From assembly GCA_038229295.1 (NCBI GenBank), contig JBBROO010000012.1, positions 1 through 64,000 of the forward strand: a stretch of 64,000 bases of DNA. The letters run 5' to 3'. Below, piece after piece: positions 14,767-23,709 of the stretch. The position numbers were made by a program, and so were the translations under genes. This DNA comes from JAJPGZ01 sp038229295. Lineage in GTDB: Bacteria; Verrucomicrobiota; Verrucomicrobiia; Chthoniobacterales; UBA10450. Below the pieces are notes generated by a model. That model searched no databases. It was not told the DNA's origin and saw only the letters and a list, made by a program, of their open reading frames with translations. How positions within the stretch are numbered: position 1 is the first letter of the stretch; the number at the start of each line of letters is the position of its first letter.

Positions 14767-16666
14767 AATAAAACCAGCGCGACTGCTCGACGGCATTAAT
14801 TCGCCTGCGGACATCAAGGCGTTGCGCGAGCAAGATCTGCCGCAACTCGCACAGGAGACGCGCGAGAAACTGATCGAAGTGCTGGCGCAAACAGGCGGAC
14901 ATCTCGGGCCGAATCTCGGCGTCGTCGAGCTGACGATCGCGCTCCATCGCGTTTTCGATACGCCGAAGGACCGATTTATTTTCGACGTGAGTCATCAGGG
15001 TTACGTGCACAAAATGTACACGGGCCGGCTCGATCGCATCGGAACGATGCGGCAATACCAGGGACTTAACGGATTCCTTTTGCGGACCGAGAGCGAACAC
15101 GATTGCTACGGCGCGGGTCATGCCGGCACGGCGTTATCGGCCGGACTCGGTATGGCGGTGGGAAGAGATTTGCGCGGTGGCGATGAGAACGTCGTGGTCG
15201 TCGCAGGCGATGCGGCGTTTACCTGCGGCATCAGTTATGAAGCGCTGAACAATGCAAAGACTTCGACCAAGCGCTTCATCGTGGTGCTCAACGACAACGA
15301 ATGGTCGATCGCCAAAAATGTCGGCGCGATTGCCAGTTATCTCAACAGCATCGCGACCAGTCCGACGTTTTCGCATCTGCACGACAAAGCGCGAAAGTTT
15401 GTCGAGACCATCGCGGGTAAATCGGTCGCGCAGTTCGCGCACAAAGTCGAAGAAGGCGTGAAGGGGTTGATTGTGCCGAGTGTGATTTTCGAGGAACTTG
15501 GGCTGCGCTATTACGGACCGATCGACGGACACGACATTTCGCTGCTGACGCGCACGTTTGAGTTTTTGAAAACGCAGGATGAGCCGGTGCTGCTGCACAT
15601 CCTAACGAAAAAGGGCAAGGGTTACGAGCCGGCGATAAAACAACCGGACAAATTTCACGGACTTGGCAAATACAAATTGGAAACCGGCGAAACTGCGCCG
15701 ACCGCGACGCCCACTTATTCGGAGATCATCGGCAAGACGCTGGCAAAGTTCGCCGACACTAATCGGAAAATTGTCACGATCACCGCGGCGATGCCGAGCG
15801 GCACCGGTCTGGCGCATTTCGAGAAAGCACATCCGGATCGCTATTTCGACGTCGGCATTGCCGAAGAACACGCGGCGTTATTTGCCTGCGGGCTGGCGAC
15901 GCAAGGCATGAAACCATTCCTAACGATCTACTCGACGTTTATGCAGCGCGCCTACGACATGATCATTCATGACATTGCGTTGCAAAACTTGAACGTGTCG
16001 CTTTGCATGGACCGCGCTGGATTAAGTGGCGACGATGGCCCGACGCATCACGGTTTGTTCGACATCGGATATCTGCGGCACATTCCGAATTTCGTGCACA
16101 TGCAGCCGAAGGATGAAGACGAATTCGCCGACATGCTCTGGACGATGGCTAATTACAACGCCGGGCCGATCGCAGTGCGTTATCCGCGCGGCCCCGGCAC
16201 CGGCGCGCAATTAAAAGCCGAGCCGAAGCTACTGGAAATCGGGAAGGCCGAAGTGGTGCAACATGGAAGGCAGGTCGCCATTTTCGGATTGGGCAACATG
16301 TTCGAGGTCGCAGAGGAAGCGGCCAAGAAACTGGAGGCCGAAGGGACTTCAGTCGCGTTAATCAATCCACGCTGGATCAAACCGATGGACACCGGCACGC
16401 TCGAATTTTTCGCGCGTAGCGTCGAAGTCGTCTGCACGATTGAAGATCACGTTTTGTTTAACGGCTTTGGCTGCGCGGTGATGGAGCATCTTTACTCGCA
16501 AGGAATCCACACGCCGGTGGTGCGCATCGGTTGGCCCGACCAATTCGTGGAGCACGGGACGATCCCGATCTTGCGCAAGAAACACGGAATTACTGCGGAC
16601 GCACTCGTCGAAAAAGTTTTGCCGTTGCTGCGAAAGAAACAGACTCCGCAACCTTCGGTCGCCTAG
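14738..16666 (+). CDS. dxs: 1-deoxy-D-xylulose-5-phosphate synthase
   Basis: Dxs condenses pyruvate and glyceraldehyde-3-phosphate with thiamine diphosphate, the first MEP-pathway step. The 642-residue product has the transketolase-like order: GHLGPNLGVVELTIALH, the ThDP site, a DRAGLSGDDGPTHHG motif in the pyrimidine domain and a C-terminal transketolase domain. The ThDP-binding GDG is replaced by GDA (AGDAAFTCG), while the later NN is kept. It overlaps xseB. No dispersed AAGATCGACA copy lies inside this 1.9-kb gene, which is unusual here. Confidence 0.95.
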   Translation: MQATKSDSSEIKPARLLDGINSPADIKALREQDLPQLAQETREKLIEVLAQTGGHLGPNLGVVELTIALHRVFDTPKDRFIFDVSHQGYVHKMYTGRLDRIGTMRQYQGLNGFLLRTESEHDCYGAGHAGTALSAGLGMAVGRDLRGGDENVVVVAGDAAFTCGISYEALNNAKTSTKRFIVVLNDNEWSIAKNVGAIASYLNSIATSPTFSHLHDKARKFVETIAGKSVAQFAHKVEEGVKGLIVPSVIFEELGLRYYGPIDGHDISLLTRTFEFLKTQDEPVLLHILTKKGKGYEPAIKQPDKFHGLGKYKLETGETAPTATPTYSEIIGKTLAKFADTNRKIVTITAAMPSGTGLAHFEKAHPDRYFDVGIAEEHAALFACGLATQGMKPFLTIYSTFMQRAYDMIIHDIALQNLNVSLCMDRAGLSGDDGPTHHGLFDIGYLRHIPNFVHMQPKDEDEFADMLWTMANYNAGPIAVRYPRGPGTGAQLKAEPKLLEIGKAEVVQHGRQVAIFGLGNMFEVAEEAAKKLEAEGTSVALINPRWIKPMDTGTLEFFARSVEVVCTIEDHVLFNGFGCAVMEHLYSQGIHTPVVRIGWPDQFVEHGTIPILRKKHGITADALVEKVLPLLRKKQTPQPSVA

Positions 16667-16673
16667 AAATGAT

Positions 16674-17075
16674 GAAGGATGAGGGATGAGCGATGAAAAG
16701 GACGACTTGCGAAAACGAACCAAGCGATTCGCGCTGCGCATTATCAAACTTTACGAGACTTTGCCTCGGTCCGGGGCAGCCCAAGTCTTAGGTCATCAGT
16801 TGCTGCGGTCGGGTACATCAGTGGGAGCCAACTTTCGCGAGGCCCATCGCGCGCGATCGAATGCGGAATTCGTGTCCAAGGTTGGCGATTCGTTAAAGGA
16901 ACTAGAAGAAACATCTTATTGGCTGGAGTTACTTGTCGAATCAGGAGCGGTAAGCGAAAACAAACTCGCTACTGCTCGACGAAACCTCGCAATTGATCGC
17001 GATCCTTACATCGATCGTAAAAAAAATTCGCAAGCGTCTGTGATTTCATCCCTCATCGTTCATCCCTCATCCTTC
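16674..17075. mobile_element. Inverted-repeat-bounded element carrying an S23 four-helix-bundle gene
   Basis: The left end GAAGGATGAGGGATGA (16674-16689) is repeated inverted at the right end (17060-17075), and the right arm continues with a second GATGAGGGATG unit. The 402-bp unit lies between the dxs stop (16664-16666) and the ABC gene start (17078) and contains only the S23-type gene. The left repeat includes that gene's start codon. The layout suggests a non-autonomous insertion; no transposase is encoded. Confidence 0.65.
16686..17043 (+). pseudogene. Four-helix-bundle (23S rRNA intervening-sequence, S23) protein, frameshifted
   Basis: The N-terminal 93 or so residues match the S23 four-helix-bundle family (RSGTSVGANFREAHRARS, SLKELEETSYWLELL). 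Near 16971 the original frame changes to non-family sequence and would end at 17105 inside the ABC gene. Shifting one base restores the family ending LLDETSQLIAILTSIVKKI with a stop at 17041-17043. One extra base near 16971 therefore breaks the gene, unless the frame is slipped on purpose. These proteins occur in 23S rRNA intervening sequences and as diversity-generating retroelement accessories; the role here is unknown. Confidence 0.75.
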
Positions 17076-17077
17076 CT

Positions 17078-18100
17078 ATGGCCGCGATTGAAGCGCGCGA
17101 TCTGACCAAGGTCTACCGCACTTACAAAAAGGAGCGCGGACTTTGGGGCTCGATTAAGGGACTGGTAAAGCGCCGCCGCGATGAGACGCGCGCGGCCGAC
17201 AGCGTCTCATTCAAAATCGAAGAAGGCGAATTCGTCGGTTTCCTCGGGCCTAACGGCGCCGGCAAGACGACCGTGCTCAAGATGCTCTCCGGTTTGCTCA
17301 ATCCGACATCGGGCGATGCGCGCGTGCTCGGCTTCGTGCCGTGGGAACGGCGCAACGAGATGAAGCGCCAATTCAGTTTGCTCATGGGCCAGAAGAACGC
17401 GCTCTGGTGGGATTTGCCCGCACAGGAATCGCTCGAGCTCAACCGCGCCATCTACGGGATAGATCGACATCGGTTCAATAAAGTCGTCGGCGGCCTCTCC
17501 GAGCTTCTGGAGGTGCAGGACAAAATGGACGTGATGGTGCGCGAGCTTTCGTTAGGCGAACGCATGAAGATGGAACTTATCTCCGCGCTCATTCACGAAC
17601 CGCGCGTTTTGTTTCTGGACGAGCCGACCATTGGTCTCGATGTCGTCAGTCAAAAGCGCGTGCGCGAGTTTCTCCGCGTTTATAACGAGCAACATCATAT
17701 CGTCACGCTTCTCACCAGTCATTACATGCAGGACATCGAAGAGCTGTGCGATCGCGTCATCATCATCGATCACGGCAAAATTTTCTTCGACGGCCCGCTC
17801 AGCGCCATCATTGATCGCTTTTCTGGCTACAAAATCCTCGGCCTGACCTTCAGTCAGCAAGCGACTCGCGATTTCACTGCCTTCGGCGAAGTGGTCGAGC
17901 AAACGCCGGTGTCAGTGCAATTGAAAGTGCCGCGCGCGAAAGTTACCGAAACCTGCCGCCAGTTACTAGATGCCTGTAACGTGACCGACATCAACGTCCA
18001 GGAATTGCCGGTGGAAGAAGTGATTCGGCAACTCTTCGGTGAGAGAAGTGCACTGAATCGAGAGATCGCGACCAGCGCCGCGGCCCAAAACGGAAACTAG
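17078..18100 (+). CDS. ABC transporter ATP-binding protein (ABC-2 / drug-export type)
   Basis: The 340-residue protein has Walker A GPNGAGKTT (57-65), the signature LSLGERMK and Walker B VLFLDEPTIGLD. A pre-Walker insertion (KKERGLWGSIKGLVKRR) is typical of the subgroup exporting lipids or polysaccharide-like compounds with ABC-2 permeases. The C-terminal 100 residues are an extra domain. No permease gene follows, because the next genes are on the other strand; the partner is elsewhere. The stop overlaps the convergent gene by 4 bp (CTAG). Confidence 0.88.
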   Translation: MAAIEARDLTKVYRTYKKERGLWGSIKGLVKRRRDETRAADSVSFKIEEGEFVGFLGPNGAGKTTVLKMLSGLLNPTSGDARVLGFVPWERRNEMKRQFSLLMGQKNALWWDLPAQESLELNRAIYGIDRHRFNKVVGGLSELLEVQDKMDVMVRELSLGERMKMELISALIHEPRVLFLDEPTIGLDVVSQKRVREFLRVYNEQHHIVTLLTSHYMQDIEELCDRVIIIDHGKIFFDGPLSAIIDRFSGYKILGLTFSQQATRDFTAFGEVVEQTPVSVQLKVPRAKVTETCRQLLDACNVTDINVQELPVEEVIRQLFGERSALNREIATSAAAQNGN

Positions 18101-18363
18101 CGCCGACTCAGCGCCTGCTTCAATTCGTGCACGTAAGCGGGATTTATTTCGTACGCCGTGACCGGCATTTCGGCGAGCTGCACTTGTTCGACATACGGGA
18201 TTGCTTCAATGAAGCCGGCCGCGAGCAGACCATTCAATATATCGTTCACGTCTTCCACCTCCATGCGTGTGTGGTCCTGAATTTCGACCCCGAGCATCGA
18301 CTCCGTAAATCCAATCGCCCGCACCACCGATACTTCTCGCCCGCTCAATTTGATATTCCGCAT
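18097..18363 (-). CDS. Small winged-helix-like protein of unknown function
   Basis: The 88-residue product looks like one winged-helix domain: LSGREVSVVRAIGFTESMLG then VEDVNDILNGLLAAGFIEAI, the usual recognition-helix and wing order, and a short C-terminal helix. I do not recognise a named family. It is the last gene of a minus-strand run after the epimerase and scpA, so it may act with them. It ends tail-to-tail with the ABC gene. Confidence 0.55.
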   Translation of the reverse strand: MRNIKLSGREVSVVRAIGFTESMLGVEIQDHTRMEVEDVNDILNGLLAAGFIEAIPYVEQVQLAEMPVTAYEINPAYVHELKQALSRR

Positions 18364-18393
18364 GACCCCGCTGAAAAAGCAGCCTTTATACCA

Positions 18394-19242
18394 TCAACGC
18401 AAGCCTGTTGCATGGGCGGGCAACACGCTTTTCTCCATGCCTTCGGCGAATGATCGATACTGCGGCGCCCAGCCCAGAGCGCGGAGCTTTCCGTTACTCA
18501 CCCGCTTATTGCTGTGGCCGCGCTTGCGTTCGGATGTCGATCTTGCGGAGGCCGAAACCGGTCGGCCGAGATGCTTCGCTAACCAGCGATAGCAATCGGC
18601 GGATAAAATCGGGTTATCATCGACCACGTTGTAGATTTGCCGCGAGAGCGATTGTCGATCTAACAAATGAAAAATCGCTGAAGCAATGTCGTCGCGATGG
18701 ACTTGATTGACGAAGCGGGCGTCGTCGATGACAGGGTCGCCATCCAAGAATTTCTTTAACAATGCGGAGCGGTCCGGACCGTAGATGCCGGCTAAACGGG
18801 CCACGATACCGGAGCCATTCAGAATCACTTCTTCGGCTTCGAGCAACACTCGCGCGGTCGGACGCGTCGGCTTGGTTTCACTTTCTTCGGTGACCCAGTC
18901 GCCGTCAGTCTGTGCGTAGACGCCGGTGCTGCTCGTAAATAGAATTGTCGATCTTGCAAAACGTTCGCGCAGATTGCGCGCGCCTTCGAGACAGACGCGG
19001 CGGTAAAGATCGACATCTCCGCCCCGCGTGCTCGCGCATTGCACAATGGCGTCAAAATCTCCGGGACGCGCGTTGACTTCTTCGCGACTTGTTAGGTCGA
19101 CGGCGACGATCGAATACGGTCTCTCAGTTTGCGGTTTCGATTTCGTCCAGCCTTCGACTTGCCATCCGGCGGCGTGAAATAAATCCGCGGCAGCCTGGCC
19201 AACGTAACCGCAACCGGCAATGAGAACGCGGCGCGCATTCAC
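18394..19242 (-). CDS. NAD-dependent epimerase/dehydratase family protein
   Basis: The 282-residue SDR-type protein starts with the Rossmann motif GCGYVGQAAADLF, has a TSSTGVYAQTDGDW region around the catalytic serine and tyrosine, and a substrate-binding C-terminal half. It resembles the YeeZ-like group of extended SDRs; the substrate cannot be named. It lies between scpA and the small winged-helix gene on the same strand. Five exact or variant dispersed motifs (18534, 18652, 18945, 19006, 19244) fall in or beside it. Confidence 0.8.
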   Translation of the reverse strand: MNARRVLIAGCGYVGQAAADLFHAAGWQVEGWTKSKPQTERPYSIVAVDLTSREEVNARPGDFDAIVQCASTRGGDVDLYRRVCLEGARNLRERFARSTILFTSSTGVYAQTDGDWVTEESETKPTRPTARVLLEAEEVILNGSGIVARLAGIYGPDRSALLKKFLDGDPVIDDARFVNQVHRDDIASAIFHLLDRQSLSRQIYNVVDDNPILSADCYRWLAKHLGRPVSASARSTSERKRGHSNKRVSNGKLRALGWAPQYRSFAEGMEKSVLPAHATGLR

Positions 19243-19252
19243 GATGTCGATC

Positions 19253-19975
19253 TTAGGCCGCGGCCAAGATTTCGATCTCGTCGAATGGATTCGGCTGGCT
19301 CGCGCGCACCTGTTTCAATCGAATCAATTCGAGGAGCGCGAGGAACGTGACGACGATTTCGACGCGCGACGCGATGTCGCCAAACAGTTCGGAAAAACGA
19401 AAGCGCATCCCGTTCGCGACTTTCTGCAGGATGATGTCGATCTTGTCGGAGACGGAGAAATGTTCGCCAAATATCTCCTGCAGATCTTCGCGCGCCTCGA
19501 CTCGCTTGATCACAACCTGAAAGGCGTTGATTAACTGAAAAATTCCGACTTCGCCTAAACGCAGCGGAAGATCGACAATCGCATTTGCGCCGCCATCGCG
19601 CGTGAAAATGCGCTCTTGCTCGAGCTCGCGCACGTGCAGTTGCTCGGCCGCTTCCTTGAACTTTTTGTATTCGATGAGCTGCCGAATTAAATCCCAGCGC
19701 GGATCGTCTTCATCGGCGTCTTCCTCGGGCGGCTGTTGATCGACCGGGAGCAGACTGCGGCTCTTGATGTAGATGAGGTTCGCGGCCATGACGACGAATT
19801 CGCCGGCCACATCGATGTTCAGCTCCTTGAACGCCTGGAGATATTCGAGGTACTGCTTGGTAATGCGCTCCAACGAAATTTCGTGGATGTCGATCTCGTC
19901 GCGCTTGATGAGAAAGAGAAGCAAATCGAGCGGGCCCTCGAAAATTTCGAGTTTAACTTTGTAGTCGGCTTCCAT
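19253..19975 (-). CDS. scpA: Segregation and condensation protein A
   Basis: ScpA is the kleisin that bridges the SMC heads in the bacterial condensin complex. The 240-residue product has the characteristic N-terminus FEGPLDLLLFLIKRDEIDIH and the C-terminal winged-helix region (VVTFLALLELIRLKQV). scpB, normally next to it, is not recognised in the window. Dispersed motifs lie at 19434 and 19568 within the gene and at 19244 and 20012 on either side. Confidence 0.93.
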   Translation of the reverse strand: MEADYKVKLEIFEGPLDLLLFLIKRDEIDIHEISLERITKQYLEYLQAFKELNIDVAGEFVVMAANLIYIKSRSLLPVDQQPPEEDADEDDPRWDLIRQLIEYKKFKEAAEQLHVRELEQERIFTRDGGANAIVDLPLRLGEVGIFQLINAFQVVIKRVEAREDLQEIFGEHFSVSDKIDIILQKVANGMRFRFSELFGDIASRVEIVVTFLALLELIRLKQVRASQPNPFDEIEILAAA

Positions 19976-20037
19976 GATGCGCGCGCGGTGATTCTAAACC
20001 CGCACGTTTGATTGTCGATCTTGCGCGGACGCGGAAA

Positions 20038-21153
20038 TTATTCCGCCGCCGCGCGGCGATGGATCCAGACGCTGTTCACGATGCCGAGGGCGAACATGAT
20101 CATAAGCGCGAACGAACCGCTGTAGCTGATGAGTGGCAGCGGGACGCCGGTGATGGGAAGAATCGATATGGTCATGCCGACGTTTTGGAAAATGTGCGTG
20201 AAGATGAGAGCGGTGATGCCGATGACAAGGAGCAGGCCAAATTGATCGCCCGCAAAAAATGCGACGAAGAGACAAGTCAGCAAAAGCAATGCGAATGCGC
20301 CGATGAGAAATACGCCGCCGACAAATCCCCATTGCTCACCGATGGCGGAAAAAATGTAATCGTTATGCACGGCGGTGGCGGGAAGAAAGCCGAGCTCGAT
20401 TTGCGTATTCGGCGCTTTAAAACCTTTGCCGGCCCAGCCGCCGGAGCCGATGGCGATGAGCGATTGATTAATCGCCCAGGCGGAACCTTGTTTGTCGATC
20501 TCCGGATTGATGAACGCGGTGATGCGGGCCTTTTGATAATCCTTTAGTCCAAGATTTATCGCGATCGGCATCATCGCCGCGACGAGCAACAGAATGCAGA
20601 TCAAATAGCGCAACGGCAGACCGCCGACGAAAAGAAGAGCGAGCAAGACCGGGCCCCAGATGATGCATTCGCCAAGATCGGGCTGCATCAAAATCAGCAG
20701 ACACGGCGCACCGACAATCGCGCCGCATAAAAGCAGGCGAAGCATGGGATGCATCTGGCGAAATTGACTGAGGAATAACGCGAGCACCATGATCCCGGCG
20801 ACGACGGCGAGCTGGGCCGGTTGAAAATTGATCGGGCCGAGATGTAGCCAACTGCGCGCGCCGTAAACTTTTTGGCCGATGAATTTAGTCAGGATTAAAA
20901 AGATGATGCCGGCGACGTACAACGGCAGCGCGCCCCATCGGACCCAGTGGTAATCAACCAGGCTTGCGATCATGAACGCGCAGAAACCGACGGCGACCCA
21001 CTCGGCTTGCTTGCGCCAGAATTCGGCGGAGACCGCGTCCTCGCGCATGTAAGTCGCACTATAAATGGCAATGACGCCGAAGATGGCGAGCGCAAGCATG
21101 TTCACGAGCAAAAGCCAATTTTGGCCGAGCAGTTTGCGCAGGAATGGGGTCAT
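20038..21153 (-). CDS. rodA: Rod shape-determining SEDS glycosyltransferase RodA
   Basis: RodA polymerises lipid II into peptidoglycan in the elongasome with a class B PBP. The 371-residue polytopic membrane protein has the SEDS signatures LHLGPINFQPAQLA, LMQPDLG and the C-terminal GVPLPLISYSGS motif. It could be FtsW, but the shorter N-terminus and the ISYSGS ending fit RodA. mrdA/mreBCD are not nearby. A 9-of-10 match of the dispersed motif lies at 20493. Confidence 0.9.
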   Translation of the reverse strand: MTPFLRKLLGQNWLLLVNMLALAIFGVIAIYSATYMREDAVSAEFWRKQAEWVAVGFCAFMIASLVDYHWVRWGALPLYVAGIIFLILTKFIGQKVYGARSWLHLGPINFQPAQLAVVAGIMVLALFLSQFRQMHPMLRLLLCGAIVGAPCLLILMQPDLGECIIWGPVLLALLFVGGLPLRYLICILLLVAAMMPIAINLGLKDYQKARITAFINPEIDKQGSAWAINQSLIAIGSGGWAGKGFKAPNTQIELGFLPATAVHNDYIFSAIGEQWGFVGGVFLIGAFALLLLTCLFVAFFAGDQFGLLLVIGITALIFTHIFQNVGMTISILPITGVPLPLISYSGSFALMIMFALGIVNSVWIHRRAAAE

Positions 21154-21346
21154 TTCTTTTCGACGACGCGGAGATTATACGCACAGGCGAACAACTCCGC
21201 AAAATTCGGGCTTCGGGACGCGATCAAATGGCCGAAACTGACCGACTACAGCTCGGAAACGGCGCAAGATCGACATGGAGTGTCCTAGCCCAAGCCACAT
21301 AAGATCAATGGTTTAGCGATTTTAGAAAAATATTCTAACGCCTTTC

Positions 21347-21375
21347 TTGGTTAGCCGGTCAAACAATACTAAAAT
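21347..21375 (+). promoter_or_regulatory. Candidate sigma70-type promoter
   Basis: TTGGTT (21347-21352) and TAAAAT (21370-21375) are separated by 17 bp and lie 39 bp upstream of the ATG at 21415. The 261-bp gap from rodA to this gene is otherwise featureless apart from a dispersed motif at 21266. Confidence 0.4.
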
Positions 21376-21414
21376 ATCGTTCCATTAAGTCCGGGTTTTA
21401 AAGGGAACATATCG

Positions 21415-21867
21415 ATGGCTAAGAAAACCAAACGTAAGCTCGCACATCCAAAACTTCCGATGCAGCGTCATTTGAACCTGCGTCATGAAGGAAAATATTT
21501 CGATCTGCAGCAAATTTTCGATCAACTCAATGCGCGCTATTTCCGCGGGCGATTGCGCGGCTACGACGTGAAGTGGGGGCGGCGGCGGAAACATCGTCCG
21601 AAGGAATATTTTATCTTCGGCACGATCCAGGAGGAAGATCGAGTCATCCGCATCAATCCATTGCTGGATCAGCCCTTCGTGCCGCGTTGGTTTCTTCGCT
21701 ACATCCTTTATCACGAGATGCTGCATTCGGTGGTGCCGGATGAAACTGGACCCGGCGGCAGACGACGCGTGCACACGGAAGAGTTCAATCGCCGCGAACG
21801 CCAATTCCCGGGTTACCGGCGCGCCCGCCGGTGGGAAGAAGATAATCTCGCGCGATTTTTGCGCTGA
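21415..21867 (+). CDS. SprT-like zinc metallopeptidase-domain protein
   Basis: The 150-residue protein has the zinc-binding HExxH motif as H100-E101-x2-H104 (YHEMLHSVVP), with a SprT-like approach (FDLQQIFDQLNARYFRGRL) about 70 residues earlier. A later histidine (VHTEEFNRRERQFP) is a candidate third ligand. The N- and C-termini are rich in basic residues, which suggests nucleic-acid contact. The substrate is unknown. It is a single-gene unit with a candidate promoter. Confidence 0.75.
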   Translation: MAKKTKRKLAHPKLPMQRHLNLRHEGKYFDLQQIFDQLNARYFRGRLRGYDVKWGRRRKHRPKEYFIFGTIQEEDRVIRINPLLDQPFVPRWFLRYILYHEMLHSVVPDETGPGGRRRVHTEEFNRRERQFPGYRRARRWEEDNLARFLR

Positions 21868-21911
21868 GATCGCTTTAGCGCTTTTCCGTTACGGTTGTGT
21901 TCGGTCCCGAA

Positions 21912-22787
21912 TCAGACGGCGAGGGGGTCGTCGCGACGTTCTTTTTGATCAGGTACCAAAGCGTGGTCGCGAGCAGCAGAGAGATCAACTTCGCGTGCCA
22001 GTTTTTCAGGATCAGTGTCTTCATAATTGCCGTGCAGTAAAAGTTCCGAGATGCGCTGCCGGAATGTCTCCGGGGTAAAGTTTCGCTCGATGCGGCGTCG
22101 ATGACAGATGGAAATCGCGCCCGTTTCCTCTGAAATCACCACGGCCACGGCGTCCGATTCTTCCGTGATGCCCAACCCAGCGCGATGACGCAGACCGAAG
22201 CTACGGTCGAGCGTCTCGCGTTGACTGACCGGGAAAATACACGCGGCCGCGGCGATGCGTCCGTTGCGGACAATCACTCCGCCATCATGCAGCGCCGACT
22301 TCGGATGAAAAATGGTCAGCATCAATTCCACCGAGAATTCCGAATCCATCATCACCCCCGTCTCTTCGTAGACGCGGATGGAGGTGTCGCGTTCGATGGC
22401 GATGAGCGCTCCGAATTGTTTATTCGCCAATTGCGTCACCGCCTCGACTAAATCGTGCACCGTCTCACGCTTCTCGCTCGTTAGGGAAAAAATAGGATGA
22501 CCACCGAGCGCGGCCAGGCCTCGACGCAGCTCTGGTTGAAAGATCACGACCAGGGCGATGGCGAGGAAGACGGAGAAACTTCGCACGATCCAGCCGATGA
22601 CGACCAGGTTCAGCAACGTCGATATCAACGTCAGCGTCAGAAAAACAATGGCCAGTCCGGTCAGAACTTTTGCGCCGCGCGTACCGCGAAAATAGAGATA
22701 GGCGTAGTAGAGACCGACCCAGAGTAGAACGATTTCGAAGAGGCTGCGCCAACTTTTGAGCCAGAGATAAATAACTTCGTGCAGCAT
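21912..22787 (-). CDS. cdaA: Diadenylate cyclase CdaA
   Basis: CdaA makes c-di-AMP from two ATP at the membrane. The 291-residue product has three N-terminal transmembrane segments (residues about 15-80), then the DAC domain with the DGG motif (SALHDGGVIV) and RHR motif (FGLRHRAGLG). The tail from about 240 is charged. The gene ends one base before the folP stop region on the same strand, a frequent neighbour order (folP-cdaA), so the two are probably co-transcribed. No CdaR-like regulator follows. Confidence 0.93.
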   Translation of the reverse strand: MLHEVIYLWLKSWRSLFEIVLLWVGLYYAYLYFRGTRGAKVLTGLAIVFLTLTLISTLLNLVVIGWIVRSFSVFLAIALVVIFQPELRRGLAALGGHPIFSLTSEKRETVHDLVEAVTQLANKQFGALIAIERDTSIRVYEETGVMMDSEFSVELMLTIFHPKSALHDGGVIVRNGRIAAAACIFPVSQRETLDRSFGLRHRAGLGITEESDAVAVVISEETGAISICHRRRIERNFTPETFRQRISELLLHGNYEDTDPEKLAREVDLSAARDHALVPDQKERRDDPLAV

Positions 22788-22788
22788 T

Positions 22789-23634
22789 TTACCTCTCCAA
22801 AATTGCCTCGCTCGCGCGTAACGCGTTCACATTCTCTTTCACATCGTGCACGCGAAAGACATCTCCACCGCGCGCGCGCAACAATGAAGTAAAGGCGACC
22901 GTCGGCGCCAACCGGTCCGCCACGTCAGGCGAGCCGATCAATTTTTGCAAAAAAGATTTGCGCGAAAGTCCGACGACGAGCGGCTGATCATCTACCCGCA
23001 AACGCTCGAGATTCCCGAGCAAGTCGAGATTGTGCGCGAGCGTTTTCCCGAAACCAATTCCCGGATCAAACGCCATAGCCATGGGATCAATACCGCATTC
23101 TAGGGCGCGGCCAGATTGTTGTCGAAAAAAATCAGCCACCTCCGCGACAACATCGACATAGTGCGGCGCATGTTGCATCGAGCGCGGTTCACCTTGCATG
23201 TGCATGATGACAAACGCCGCGCGCCGTTCTGCGATTAACGACATCATGTCTTCGTCGCCGCGTCCGCCGGTTACGTCGTTCACAATCGTAGCTCCAGCAT
23301 CGAGCGCGCCGCGCGCGACTTCAGCCTTCGAGGTGTCGATCGAAATGAAGATGTCGATCTTGCTGCGCAGTTTTTCGATTACCGGAATGACGCGGCGCAA
23401 TTCTTCTTCCGCGGAAATTGATTCCGCGCCCGGTCGGGTTGATTCGCCACCCACGTCAATAATGTCCGCACCTTCTGCCACCATCCGAACTCCATGCGCA
23501 ACCGCGGCCTCAACATCAAAAAACTTGCCGCCGTCCGAAAACGAATCCGGCGTGACATTGAGCACGCCCATGATCATTCCCTTCCGCGAAAGATCGACAA
23601 TGCGTCCCCCGATTTTCCATTGCCTTAGGCCCAC
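22789..23634 (-). CDS. folP: Dihydropteroate synthase
   Basis: FolP joins dihydropterin pyrophosphate to p-aminobenzoate in folate synthesis, the target of sulfonamides. The 281-residue product has MGVLNVTPDSFSDGG, the GGESTRPGA loop, the NDVTGG motif and GIGFGKTLAHNL. The GTG start at 23634 may be too early; an internal ATG (MIMGVLNV) would shorten it. It precedes cdaA on the same strand. Dispersed motifs lie at 23351, 23590 and, just upstream, 23649. Confidence 0.95.
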   Translation of the reverse strand: MGLRQWKIGGRIVDLSRKGMIMGVLNVTPDSFSDGGKFFDVEAAVAHGVRMVAEGADIIDVGGESTRPGAESISAEEELRRVIPVIEKLRSKIDIFISIDTSKAEVARGALDAGATIVNDVTGGRGDEDMMSLIAERRAAFVIMHMQGEPRSMQHAPHYVDVVAEVADFFRQQSGRALECGIDPMAMAFDPGIGFGKTLAHNLDLLGNLERLRVDDQPLVVGLSRKSFLQKLIGSPDVADRLAPTVAFTSLLRARGGDVFRVHDVKENVNALRASEAILER

Positions 23635-23709
23635 GCGGGTGAGACGCGAAGATCGACAAAGTTATTCGAGAAGTTTCGACAAGCGCGCGGAGTTCGTGTC
23701 TTTTGCGGA

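Noticed and set aside
16970..17105. C-terminus of the S23-type frame as written
   Set aside because: After about 16971 it no longer matches the family and runs into the ABC gene; the shifted frame does match.
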